Positions 1 through 9,813 of a stretch of 64,000 nucleotides of DNA are shown here, one piece after another. Source of the DNA: Spirochaetaceae bacterium (GTDB lineage Bacteria; Myxococcota_A; UBA9160; UBA4427). The translations under genes and the position numbers were made by a program. The stretch's first letter is position 1, and the number at the start of each line of letters is the position of its first letter. The stretch covers positions 86,471-150,470 of the forward strand of contig JACKFD010000015.1 in the NCBI GenBank assembly GCA_020632655.1, in the 5' to 3' direction. A model generated the notes under the pieces. It had not been told where the DNA came from and did no database searches. It saw only the letters and a list, made by a program, of their open reading frames with translations.

Positions 1-1
1 C

Positions 2-1177
2 GTGGCTCGTCTCCGCGCTGTGAAGGAAGGGGCCCGGGCCGGGGGTGTGGCCCTGGTCGGCCTGCTGGGGGTCGCGGCCATCGGCCTGCTGGGCTGCGGC
101 ACGGCCATGGCCCGGAGCGGCGCCGGTCCCGAGCCCGTGGTGCGCGTGCTGCTCTACGAGGGCACGGAGCCGATCGACGTCGGGCCGGCCCGGGCGGCCC
201 GTCCGGTCGCCCTCGGCACGGGCGATCGGATCCGGGTGGACGGGCGCGAGCTGGCTTCGCCCTGGGTGCCCGAGGGCACGGGGCCCTGGCGGGTCGGTCG
301 ACGGGTCGTGCGCGGCCGGATCGCCATCCAGCATCGCGATGGCCTGCTCCAGGTCGTGAATCGGGTGGGCCTCGAAGACTACGTCGCCTCGATCGTCGGC
401 GGCGAGATGGCGCCGAGCTGGCCGATCGAGGCGCTGCGCGCCCAGGCCGTCGCGGCCCGCACCTACGTCCTGCACGAGGCCGGCCGTCGGCGATCGGAGC
501 CCTGGGACGTGCTGGCCACGGCGCAGAGCCAGGTCTACCGCGGGATCGAGACCGAGACGAGCGAGACCCGGGCCGCCGCCCGCTCGACCGCCGGTGAGAT
601 CCTGGTCCATCGCGGCGAGCCGATCCTGGCCGTCTTCCACTCCACGGCCGGCGGTCGCACTGCGACGGCCGGCGAGGTCTGGGGGGAGGACCGCCCCTAT
701 CTGCGGATGGTGGACGTCGAGGACGAGGACGATGCGCCGCATACCTACTGGCGGACGGTCTTCGCGCCCGCGGCCCTGGCCGGCGTGCTCGACGCGGCGG
801 GGCTCGGCGTCGGCGAGCTGGCCGGGGTGACGGTGGCCGGGCGGACGGGGAGCGGTCGGGTCGAGCGGCTCGCGCTCCAGGGCTCGCGGCGCACGCGCAC
901 GCTCGAGGGGCCCGAGCTGCGAGCGCTGCTCTCGGGGATCGGGCTGCGCAGCACGCTCTTCGAGGTCCGGCGAACGCCGGAGGGGATCGCCTTCGTCGGC
1001 TCCGGCTACGGGCACGGCGTGGGCATGAGCCAATGGGGCGCCCGCGCGATGGCGCAGCGCGGCGCGTCCTATCAGCGTATCCTCGCGCGCTTCTATCCCG
1101 GTGCGCAGCTCGATGCACGGGGGGTCCAGCGGCTCGCCGCGAGCGATGCCTGGCCCCTCGTCGGAGGAGGAAAGTGA
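2..1177 (+). CDS. SpoIID/LytB domain lipoprotein
   Basis: 391 residues from a GTG start. The N-terminus has a basic stretch, a hydrophobic core and a lipobox-like LLGC with Cys32, so export and lipid anchoring are likely. The SpoIID/LytB core follows: LEDYVASIVGGEM and AQAVAARTY at about residues 120-155, and the closing GYGHGVGMSQWGA near residue 335. SpoIID is a lytic transglycosylase acting on denuded peptidoglycan glycan strands. Gram-negative homologues are less well characterised, so peptidoglycan processing is inferred from the family. The stop codon overlaps the yajC start (TGATG), so the two are probably co-transcribed. Because the first codon lies at the window edge, a longer N-terminus cannot be fully excluded, but the signal peptide fits this start. 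Confidence 0.85.
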   Translation: MARLRAVKEGARAGGVALVGLLGVAAIGLLGCGTAMARSGAGPEPVVRVLLYEGTEPIDVGPARAARPVALGTGDRIRVDGRELASPWVPEGTGPWRVGRRVVRGRIAIQHRDGLLQVVNRVGLEDYVASIVGGEMAPSWPIEALRAQAVAARTYVLHEAGRRRSEPWDVLATAQSQVYRGIETETSETRAAARSTAGEILVHRGEPILAVFHSTAGGRTATAGEVWGEDRPYLRMVDVEDEDDAPHTYWRTVFAPAALAGVLDAAGLGVGELAGVTVAGRTGSGRVERLALQGSRRTRTLEGPELRALLSGIGLRSTLFEVRRTPEGIAFVGSGYGHGVGMSQWGARAMAQRGASYQRILARFYPGAQLDARGVQRLAASDAWPLVGGGK

Positions 1178-1533
1178 TGGATTCCGGAGGCGTCGCAGGG
1201 GGCGGACTCGTGCCCCTGCAGGCCCAGGGCGGGGTCGACCTCGCCTTCTTCCTCATGATGGGCGCGATCTTCGCGATCTTCTACTTCCTCGTGATCCGCC
1301 CGCAGCAGAAGCAGCAGCGCGAGCGCGAGGCCTTCCTGCGCACGGCGGCACGCGGCGACGAGGTCGTCACCCAGGGTGGCATCCACGGTCGCGTGAGCGC
1401 CGTGGAGGGCGACGTGCTCGAGGTCGAGGTCGCGCGTGTGCGGGGCGAGAAGGTCAAGCTCCGGATCAGTCTCTCGCGCATCGACCAGCTCACGAAGGCC
1501 GGCGCCTCCGGAGCGCCCGAGGCCGAGGCGTGA
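1177..1533 (+). CDS. yajC: preprotein translocase subunit YajC
   Basis: 118 residues. One transmembrane helix (about residues 20-43, ending in the family signature YFLVIRPQQKQ) is followed by a small cytoplasmic beta domain with GDEVVTQGGIHGRV. YajC associates with SecD-SecF and assists SecYEG-dependent export; the neighbouring secD and secF support the call. The ATG is preceded by GGAGGAGG at a spacing of about 6 and shares its A with the upstream TGA. Length and architecture are normal for the family. Confidence 0.95.
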   Translation: MDSGGVAGGGLVPLQAQGGVDLAFFLMMGAIFAIFYFLVIRPQQKQQREREAFLRTAARGDEVVTQGGIHGRVSAVEGDVLEVEVARVRGEKVKLRISLSRIDQLTKAGASGAPEAEA

Positions 1534-1597
1534 CGAGAACGAACGGTCCGGCTTGCGAGAACGACGATTCCCGGACGCGGGAGCAGGGGAGAGGCCC

Positions 1598-3187
<1,590 letters not shown>

Positions 3188-3197
3188 GGAGGCCCCC

Positions 3198-4181
3198 GTG
3201 CCCTTCTTCGAGATCATTCCCGACGACACGCATTTCGACTTCCTCGGTCGTCGCCGGATCTGCATCGCCATCTCCTGCGCGCTGATCGTGATCGGCGCCG
3301 TCTGGGCGATCGCCTTCGGCGTCCCGATGGGCATCGACTTCGTCGGTGGCACGGAGCTGCAGGTCCGTTTCGAGGACGCCGTGGCGGTCGACGAGGCCCG
3401 GATCCGCGAGGTCGCGAGCGCGGCGGGCTTCGCGGCGGAGGTCGTCCGCTTCGGCGAGGCCGACTCGAAGGAGTACCTGATCAAGTACAAGGACGAGGGC
3501 GAGTCGGCGTCCGGCGACGGGCTCGGATCGAATACCCGCGTGATCCAGCTGGAGGACGCCTTCCGGAGCCAGATCGGCGCCTTCGAGGAGCAGCGCGTCG
3601 AGTACGTCGGCCCGAAGGTCGGCGAGGAGCTGCGCGCGGACGGGATCAACGCGCTGCTGCTCTCGGCCCTCGCGATCCTCGTCTACATCGCCTTCCGCTT
3701 CACGAGCCGCTACGCCCCGGGCGCCGTCGTGGCCGTCGTGCACGACCTCGCGATCACGGCCGGGCTGCTCGTGATCGCGGGCGTCGAGTTCGACCTGCGG
3801 ATCCTGGCCGCGATGCTCGCGATCCTCGGCTACAGCCTGAACGACACGATCATCATCTACGACCGCATCCGCGAGAACCTCGAGCTGCACACGAAGCGGG
3901 ATCTCGAGGAGCTGCTGAACACGAGCGTCAACCAGACGCTCTCGCGGACCGTGCTGACGTCGGCGACGACGTTCCTGGCGGTGGTGGCGCTCTACCTGCT
4001 CGGCGGCGAGGTGATCCGACCCTTCGCCTTCGCGATGATGATCGGCGTCTTCGTCGGCACCTACTCGTCGATCTTCATCGCCTCACCGCTGCTGCTCTTC
4101 CTCGAGCAGCGCTACGGCGCGGCCCGCGGCGGCGGCAAGGGAACGGCTCCGGGCAAGGCCCGGCGGACCGCGGGCGCCTGA
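3198..4181 (+). CDS. secF: protein translocase subunit SecF
   Basis: 327 residues, GTG start with GGGAGG shortly upstream. SecF pairs with SecD in the inner membrane. The sequence shows the first helix, the MGIDFVGGTELQVRF motif (about residues 45-60) and the conserved GYSLNDTIIIYDRIREN of the membrane block, then the usual final helices. The short tail after the last helix is basic and Gly/Ala rich. It closes the spoIID-like-yajC-secD-secF operon and is followed by a strong hairpin shared with the convergent bactofilin gene. Confidence 0.96.
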   Translation: MPFFEIIPDDTHFDFLGRRRICIAISCALIVIGAVWAIAFGVPMGIDFVGGTELQVRFEDAVAVDEARIREVASAAGFAAEVVRFGEADSKEYLIKYKDEGESASGDGLGSNTRVIQLEDAFRSQIGAFEEQRVEYVGPKVGEELRADGINALLLSALAILVYIAFRFTSRYAPGAVVAVVHDLAITAGLLVIAGVEFDLRILAAMLAILGYSLNDTIIIYDRIRENLELHTKRDLEELLNTSVNQTLSRTVLTSATTFLAVVALYLLGGEVIRPFAFAMMIGVFVGTYSSIFIASPLLLFLEQRYGAARGGGKGTAPGKARRTAGA

Positions 4182-4208
4182 GGGCCGAGCGGGAGACGCC
4201 GTCGACCG

Positions 4209-4254
4209 GCTCGCCCCGGCCGGGCCTCCGAACAACGGAGGCGGCCGGGCGAGC
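4209..4254. terminator. hairpin between convergent secF and bactofilin genes
   Basis: A 22-base arm (4209-4230) pairs with 4236-4254 around the loop AACAA, with small bulges, giving a very GC-rich stem. It lies between the two stop codons and could end transcription from both sides. There is no T-tract on either strand, so intrinsic termination is uncertain. Confidence 0.55.
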
Positions 4255-4259
4255 GGCGA

Positions 4260-4673
4260 TCAGGCGCTCTTGAGGGCCTCGGCCGGGGCGCTCTGACCGG
4301 CCGGTGCGGCGGCGGGCGGCGAGGCGGCGGCGCTGGACGGCTTGCGGGTCTCGACGGCGGGGCCGGCGGACATGTCGATGTTGCCGTTCAGGACCGCGCC
4401 TTCCTGCACGTTCAGGCGCGGCGCGCGGACGTCGCCTTCGACGACGCCGGTCGCCTGGATCTCGATCCGCTCGGTCGCCGTGAGATTGCCCTTCACCTGA
4501 CCGATCACGATGATCGACTTGGCCATCACCTCGGCCTTGAGGCGGCCGTTGGCGCCGATCGTGAGCTGGTGGTTGGTGAGATTCACGTTGCCGTCGACCT
4601 GGCCCTCGATCTCGAGATCCTCGTCGCCCGTCAGCTCGCCCTTGAAAACGATCGATTGACCAATCGTGGCCAT
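4260..4673 (-). CDS. bactofilin family cytoskeletal protein
   Basis: 137 residues; the ATG is preceded by a GGGGGGAAGAGG ribosome-binding site. The bactofilin domain (DUF583) covers about residues 8-105 and shows the repeating short-strand pattern of a right-handed beta-helix, for example IEGQVDGNV, GANGRLKAEV, GQVKGNLTATERIEI and VVEGDVRAPRLNV. Bactofilins polymerise into filaments without nucleotide and organise cell shape or polar complexes. The tail is a low-complexity Ala/Pro segment, as in many family members. It is transcribed alone, divergent from the tolC-like gene and convergent with secF. Confidence 0.93.
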   Translation of the reverse strand: MATIGQSIVFKGELTGDEDLEIEGQVDGNVNLTNHQLTIGANGRLKAEVMAKSIIVIGQVKGNLTATERIEIQATGVVEGDVRAPRLNVQEGAVLNGNIDMSAGPAVETRKPSSAAASPPAAAPAGQSAPAEALKSA

Positions 4674-4996
4674 CCTCTTCCCCCCCTGATGTCCGGCCCG
4701 CTCTGCCACGGTCCGCTGCTGCCCGGTCCCTGTCTCTCCGGCTCGAGAGCCGGCGCTCGTCGCTGCATCGTCCCGTGATCGCGGGTCGCTTCCGGGCTCC
4801 GTTCGGGTCGGGCTCACAGGGCGGGTCGTCCACGTCTGGGCGCGATCCGATCCGGTCCCCGTCGCCGCACCGCCGGGTGCGGACTCGGTCGTGCGGTCAG
4901 CCGAGGGCTTATCCCCTCGTCCTCGCGAGCTGAACAACCCCACGTGCTCCCTCCGATCGCTTTCGCTCCGGGCCATGCCCGGGCGCGAGGTCTCGG

Positions 4997-5023
4997 AGAT
5001 TAACGCATCCCGGATGCTCGCAA
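4997..5023 (-). promoter_or_regulatory. candidate promoter with internal palindrome, reading toward the bactofilin gene
   Basis: On the minus strand TTGCGA (5023-5018) and TAATCT (5002-4997) are separated by 15 bases. The spacer contains the perfect palindrome GCATCCCGGATGC. The spacing is short for a sigma-70 promoter and the leader would be over 300 bases, so this is only a candidate. Confidence 0.22.
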
Positions 5024-5252
5024 GCCGCCGTTTTCCTCCCGATCCGTACCCTTCCGGCCGTCCGCCTCCTCGAGTGTGACGCTCGTCGCGAGACGCGCGT
5101 CGATTCGCGACAAACCGACGATCACGGGCCCCCTTCGACCGGATTGCGTCCTCGCTGTAGCGCTTCGATGCGATCGCATGCGGTTGCATCCCCCGCGGCG
5201 TGCCTCCATCATCCGGCGCGCGTCCCCGACCCGCCTCCCGGACCGAGTCGCA

Positions 5253-5265
5253 TTGCAGGCTGCAA
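5253..5265. promoter_or_regulatory. operator-like palindrome upstream of the tolC-like gene
   Basis: TTGCAGGCTGCAA is a perfect 13-base palindrome 118 bases before the ATG of the TolC family gene. Regulators of efflux genes often bind such sites, but no regulator gene lies nearby. Confidence 0.2.
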
Positions 5266-5382
5266 GGCTGCGAGGTCTGTTCGTCTCTGTCTCGAGACGA
5301 CATCGCGTCGGAGCGGAGGGGACCGGGCGGCCTGCGAGGCCGCGCTGTCACCCGGAGTGGCCTTCGGGCCCGGAGGAATCGG

Positions 5383-7080
5383 ATGAGACGTTCGTCGCTT
5401 CGTGGGCTGGTGCTCGCGATCGCCTGGGGAATCGCGGCCGGCCCGGCTGGCGCCCAGTCGTCTCCGCCCGATGCGGTCCCCTCGTTCTCGGACGAGCGTC
5501 TCTGGTCCGAGGAAGGGGCCCCCGCGTCCGGCGAGCTCCCCCCGGATCTCGAGCCGAACGCCCCGATCGTGGAGTCGGGCCAGCCGCTCAGCCTAGACGA
5601 GGCGGTGGCTCTATCGCTTCGCAACAACCTCGACCTCGAGATCCAGCGCTTCGCGCCGCTGATCGCGGAGGCGGATCGGGACGGGGCATGGGGCGCGTAC
5701 GATCCGGTCTTGAATGCGGACGCGCGGTACGACGTACAGAAGACGCCGAATACGTTCTTGACTGCGTTCAATCCGATTCAGGTGAACCGCGATCGAGTAG
5801 AAGGAGGTGGCGTCGGGATCGACCAGAAGATCCCGCTGATCGGTGCAGACGTGAAGCTGCGTTTCGACAGCACGTCGACCGTGACCCGCAGCCGGTTCAT
5901 CAATCGCGATCCCCTCTACAACTCGAGCTTCTTCGTTTCGAGCACGATTCCCCTCGCGCGCGGCCTGATCTGGAATCAGCCGTGGACGCAGGTCAAGATC
6001 TCGAACCTCGAATTCGGGCGGTCGATCGACGACTTCCAGGGCTCGGTCATGAACACGGTGCGGGGCACGGTCGAGGCCTACTGGACGCTGGTCGCCGCGG
6101 CCGAGCAGGTGCGGGTCGCGCAGAAGAGCCTCGAAACGGCACGTGCGCTGCTCGAGCAGACGCGCACCCAGTACGAGGTCGGCGTCGTCTCCCGTGTCGA
6201 GGTCGTGGAGTCGGAGGCGGGTGTCGCCGAGCGCGAGTTCCAGGTGATCCAGCAGGCAGCCGCGTATCGGAACGCCCAGGACGTACTGATCGACGCCGTT
6301 CTCGGAGCAGAGCTCGCGGCGACGACGACGCTTCAGCTATCGCCGACGGAGGATCCCGAGGCGTACGAGATGCGCTCGGTCGACGTCGAGCGGGCCGTGG
6401 AGCAGGCCTTCACGAGCCGACCGGAGCTTCGTGCCGCCGATCAGCAGATCGAACAGAGTGAGGTCAACCTCAAGTTCGCCAGGAACCAGCGGTTGCCGCG
6501 GTTCGATGCGGAGCTCCGCTACGGCTACATCGGTGTCGCGGGCCGGAGGAACCAAGCCCTCCCGCCGCCCACGCCGCCGGCTCTGCCGCGGCCGGAGAAC
6601 AGCGTCTACGGCAACTCGGTCGACGACTTCTTCCATGGCAACGGAAACGAGAACTTCACGGCCAAGGGCGTCTTCTCGATCCCGATTCCCAACACGGCCG
6701 CGCGAAAGCAGGTCGCGAGAGGTGAGTTCGAGCTGCGGCGCGCCGAAGCGACCCGCCTGCGCCTCGAGAAGACGATCATCATCGAGGTCCGCAAGGCGGC
6801 CCGCGAGCTGCTCGCCTCCGCCCAGGGCATCGAAGCCGCGGAGCGCGCGCGCCTCTCGGCCGAGGAGCAGCTGCGCGCCGAGCGGGTCAAGCTCGAGCAC
6901 GGGGAGTCGACGCCCTTCGAGGTGCTCGATCGCGAGAAGAGCCTCGTCGAGGCGGAGAGCAAGAAGATCGACGCATTGCGGGCCTACCGCTCGGCGGAGA
7001 TCGGGCTCGAGCGCGCCCAGGGCACGATCCTCGACTTCTTCCGGGTCGAGATCGACGACGTGCGGGAGCCGACCTCGTAG
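5383..7080 (+). CDS. TolC family outer membrane efflux protein
   Basis: 565 residues from an ATG with GGAGGA six bases upstream. The start gives a clear signal peptide (basic MRRSSLRG, hydrophobic core, cleavage near AGAQS). Two outer-membrane-efflux repeats follow: the first begins at SLDEAVALSLRNNLDLEIQR, the second at VERAVEQAFTSRPELRAADQQ. Long helical stretches alternate with the two short beta segments expected of a TolC trimer. TolC proteins form the outer-membrane exit duct of tripartite pumps or type I secretion. An unusual Pro-rich and Asn/Gly-rich insertion (about residues 390-430) may form an extracellular loop. No inner-membrane partner is adjacent, so the substrate is unknown. 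Confidence 0.92.
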   Translation: MRRSSLRGLVLAIAWGIAAGPAGAQSSPPDAVPSFSDERLWSEEGAPASGELPPDLEPNAPIVESGQPLSLDEAVALSLRNNLDLEIQRFAPLIAEADRDGAWGAYDPVLNADARYDVQKTPNTFLTAFNPIQVNRDRVEGGGVGIDQKIPLIGADVKLRFDSTSTVTRSRFINRDPLYNSSFFVSSTIPLARGLIWNQPWTQVKISNLEFGRSIDDFQGSVMNTVRGTVEAYWTLVAAAEQVRVAQKSLETARALLEQTRTQYEVGVVSRVEVVESEAGVAEREFQVIQQAAAYRNAQDVLIDAVLGAELAATTTLQLSPTEDPEAYEMRSVDVERAVEQAFTSRPELRAADQQIEQSEVNLKFARNQRLPRFDAELRYGYIGVAGRRNQALPPPTPPALPRPENSVYGNSVDDFFHGNGNENFTAKGVFSIPIPNTAARKQVARGEFELRRAEATRLRLEKTIIIEVRKAARELLASAQGIEAAERARLSAEEQLRAERVKLEHGESTPFEVLDREKSLVEAESKKIDALRAYRSAEIGLERAQGTILDFFRVEIDDVREPTS

Positions 7081-7108
7081 TGTCTCGTCCCGGGGCGGGG
7101 CCCTCGCC

Positions 7109-7867
7109 ATGGCCGAGCGCGCCCGCGTCGCGGCCCTGATCCTCGGAGCCGGACGCGGCGAGCGGCTCGGGGCGGCGCTGCCCAAGGCCTTCGTCGAGGT
7201 GGTGGGGCGGACGCTCGTCGAACGGTCGATCCGGGCGCTCGCGGCTGCCGACGTCTTCGGCGTGCTGCAGCCCGTGCTCGGCGCGGAGGATCTCGGGCGC
7301 TTTGCGGCGCTCGGAATCGAGGACGTCGAAGGGCTGGCGGCGCCCGTCGTCGGGGGGCGCGAGCGGCAGGACTCGATGCGGGCGGGTCTCGCGGCGCTGC
7401 CGGCGGCGATCGAGTGGGTGGCGGTGCACGATGCGGCGCGCTGTCTCGTGTCGCCGCGGGACGTGGTCCGGGTCGTCGAGGTGGCGCGGGCGACGGGGGC
7501 GGCGATCCTGGCGGAGCCGGTGCGGGACACGATCAAGCGCGTCGAGTCGGGGGCGATCGTCGAGACGCCGCCGCGCGAGGCCTTGTGGGCGGCGCAGACG
7601 CCCCAGGTCCTGCGGCGGGACTGGCTCGAGGCGGGGCTTGCGGCGGCGACGCGGGACGGGCGTCAGGCGACGGACGATGCGCAGCTCGTCGAGTGGCTCG
7701 GGCACGTCGTGCGGATCGTGCCGGCGAGCGGGCCGAATCCGAAGATCACGCGGCCCGAGGACCTGCGGCTGGCGGAGAGCCTGCTGGCGTCGGGGACGGA
7801 CGAAGAGCCGGCGCACTTCGGAGAGGGCGCGCGCCGCCGGGCGGGCGTGGGGGAGATCGGCTCGTGA
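7109..7867 (+). CDS. ispD: 2-C-methyl-D-erythritol 4-phosphate cytidylyltransferase
   Basis: 252 residues. IspD joins CTP and methylerythritol phosphate in the MEP isoprenoid pathway. The nucleotide-binding start AALILGAGRGERLGAALPKAF, the GGRERQDSM segment, VAVHDAARCL and the late TDDAQLVEWLGHVVRIVPASGPNPKITRPEDL are all characteristic. A non-conserved tail of about 25 residues follows the domain. The stop overlaps the ispF start as GTGA, so ispD, ispF and cysS are translationally coupled. The ATG comes 28 bases after the tolC-like stop, so read-through from that gene is possible. Confidence 0.95.
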   Translation: MAERARVAALILGAGRGERLGAALPKAFVEVVGRTLVERSIRALAAADVFGVLQPVLGAEDLGRFAALGIEDVEGLAAPVVGGRERQDSMRAGLAALPAAIEWVAVHDAARCLVSPRDVVRVVEVARATGAAILAEPVRDTIKRVESGAIVETPPREALWAAQTPQVLRRDWLEAGLAAATRDGRQATDDAQLVEWLGHVVRIVPASGPNPKITRPEDLRLAESLLASGTDEEPAHFGEGARRRAGVGEIGS

Positions 7868-8349
7868 GGATCGGACAGGGCTTCGACGCACATCGCCTGG
7901 TCGCCGGTCGCCCGCTCGTGCTCGGCGGCGTGACGATCCCCTTCGACCGTGGGCTCGAAGGGCACTCGGACGGCGACGCTCTCTTGCACGCCGTGGCCGA
8001 TGCGATCCTGGGCGCCCTCGGCGAAGGGGATCTCGGGCGGCATTTCCCGTCGAGCGACGAGCGCTGGCGCGGTGTGGCGAGTGGCGAGATCCTCGCCGCG
8101 GTCGTGCTGCGCATGCGCGCGGCGGGGCTGCGGATCGGGAACGTCGACGCCACGATCGTCGCGCAGGTACCGCGGCTCGCACCGCATCAGCCGGCGATGC
8201 AGGCCGAGCTGACCCGGCTGCTCGGCTGCGCGCCCGCGCGGGTCAACCTGAAGGTCACGAGCACCGATCGGCTGGGTGCCTTCGGCCGGGAGGAGGGCAT
8301 CGCCGGCCTCGCCGTCGTGCTGCTGGAAGAAGGGGAGAAGGCGGCGTGA
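7864..8349 (+). CDS. ispF: 2-C-methyl-D-erythritol 2,4-cyclodiphosphate synthase
   Basis: 161 residues, GTG start inside the end of ispD. IspF forms the cyclic diphosphate of the MEP pathway. The metal-binding GQGFDAHRL, the GHSDGDALLHAVADAILGA segment and the C-terminal KVTSTDRLGAFGREEGI are intact. It is of normal length. Both ends overlap neighbours by four bases (GTGA), a tight arrangement with ispD upstream and cysS downstream. Confidence 0.96.
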   Translation: MRIGQGFDAHRLVAGRPLVLGGVTIPFDRGLEGHSDGDALLHAVADAILGALGEGDLGRHFPSSDERWRGVASGEILAAVVLRMRAAGLRIGNVDATIVAQVPRLAPHQPAMQAELTRLLGCAPARVNLKVTSTDRLGAFGREEGIAGLAVVLLEEGEKAA

Positions 8350-9782
8350 GCCCGATCGAGTTCTACGACACGCGAACGCGCAGCCGGCGCGTCTTCGAGC
8401 CCCTCGAGCCGGGCCGCGTCGGGATGTACAGCTGTGGGCCGACGGTCTACGCCCCGCCGCATATCGGGAACCTGCGCTCGCGGCTCTTCTCGGACCTGCT
8501 GAAGCGTTTCCTGCTCGCCGAGGGCCTCGCCGTCACCCACGTCATCAACATCACGGACGTGGGCCATCTCGTGTCGGACGCCGACGAGGGCGAGGACAAG
8601 ATCGAGGCGGCGGCGCGGCGCGAGGGCAAGACGGCGGAGGAGATCGCCGAGCATTTCACGCAGGTCTGGCGGGACGACGGCGCGGCGGTCCACTGCCTGC
8701 CGCCCGAGCACAACCCGAAGGCGACCGAGCACATCCCGGAGCAGATCGAGCTCGCGCAGCGTCTCGAGGCGGGCGGCTATCTCTACCGGATCGCCGACGG
8801 GCTCTACTTCGATACGAGCCGCTTCCCGCGCTATGCGGAGCTCGCGCATCTCGACCTCGAAGGGCAGGCCGAGGGCGCGCGGATCGGCGTCGTCGAGGGC
8901 AAGCGGAATCCGGCGGACTTCGCGGTCTGGAAGTTCGCGGAGCCCGGCGTGCGGCGGCTGCAGGAGTGGGACTCGCCCTGGGGCCGCGGCTTCCCGGGCT
9001 GGCATCTCGAGTGCTCGGCGATGAGCGTGCGCTACCTGGGCGAGCGCTTCGACATCCATACGGGCGGGATCGACCTCGCCCCCGTCCACCACACGAACGA
9101 GGTCGCCCAGAGCGAGTGCGGCTATGGCGTGCATCCCTGGGTCAACTTCTGGATGCACAACGAGTTCCTCGACATGGGCAGCGAGAAGATGTCCAAGTCG
9201 AAGGGCAACGTGAAGACGCTCTCGGACCTCGTCGCCCGGGGCATCGACCCGCTCGCCTTCCGCTTCTTCTTCCTGCAGGCCCACTACCGGCAGCAGCAGA
9301 GCTTCACCGACGAGGCGATCCAGTCCGCGGCCACGGGCTTCCGCCGGCTGCAGGGCATCGTCGCCGAGCTCGCCGGCTGCGACGACGCGGGCGATCCCGA
9401 TCGCCAGGCGCCCTTCCGGGAGCGCTTCCGGGACGCGCTGGCGGACGACCTGAACGCGCCGCGGGCGATGGCCGTCGTCTGGGACGTGGCGCGGAGCGAT
9501 ACACTCCCGGCCGCGGATCGCCGCGACCTGCTGCTCGGCTTCGAGCCCGTGCTCGGGCTGGGCCTCGACGAGGCGAAGGCGCGGGTGGCGGCGGCGACGG
9601 CCCGGGCCGAGGAGGCCTGGGAGCAGGATCCGCGGATCGACGGGCTGCTGGCCGAGCGTCAGGCGGCGCGGGCGGCAAAGGATTGGGCGACGGCGGATCG
9701 CATCCGCGACGAGCTGGCGGCCGACGGGATCGAGATCGTGGACTCGCCGTCGGGGCCGCGATGGCGACGCAAGGGGGCGTAG
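8346..9782 (+). CDS. cysS: cysteinyl-tRNA synthetase
   Basis: 478 residues, GTG start overlapping the ispF stop. CysS charges tRNA-Cys. Visible class I elements are the zinc Cys in YSCGPTVY, the HIGN form of the HIGH motif (PPHIGNLRS), the second zinc region WHLECSAM and HTGGIDL...HHTNE, and KMSKSKGN near residue 280. The C-terminal DALR-like helical region and the small final domain are present. The ispDF-cysS order is a common arrangement in bacteria. Confidence 0.97.
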   Translation: MSPIEFYDTRTRSRRVFEPLEPGRVGMYSCGPTVYAPPHIGNLRSRLFSDLLKRFLLAEGLAVTHVINITDVGHLVSDADEGEDKIEAAARREGKTAEEIAEHFTQVWRDDGAAVHCLPPEHNPKATEHIPEQIELAQRLEAGGYLYRIADGLYFDTSRFPRYAELAHLDLEGQAEGARIGVVEGKRNPADFAVWKFAEPGVRRLQEWDSPWGRGFPGWHLECSAMSVRYLGERFDIHTGGIDLAPVHHTNEVAQSECGYGVHPWVNFWMHNEFLDMGSEKMSKSKGNVKTLSDLVARGIDPLAFRFFFLQAHYRQQQSFTDEAIQSAATGFRRLQGIVAELAGCDDAGDPDRQAPFRERFRDALADDLNAPRAMAVVWDVARSDTLPAADRRDLLLGFEPVLGLGLDEAKARVAAATARAEEAWEQDPRIDGLLAERQAARAAKDWATADRIRDELAADGIEIVDSPSGPRWRRKGA

Positions 9783-9813
9783 GACCGCCCGGCGAGCGAA
9801 CGGGGTGGGGGTC

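Larger units (their letters stand above)
4674..5382. other. 0.7 kb intergenic region between divergent bactofilin and tolC-like genes
   Basis: No reading frame here shows protein-like composition. The region probably holds both promoters. It contains two odd palindromes: GCATCCCGGATGC (5005-5017), next to the least GC-rich part, and TTGCAGGCTGCAA (5253-5265), plus TGCGATCGCA at 5169-5178. No transcribed RNA was recognised. Confidence 0.5.
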
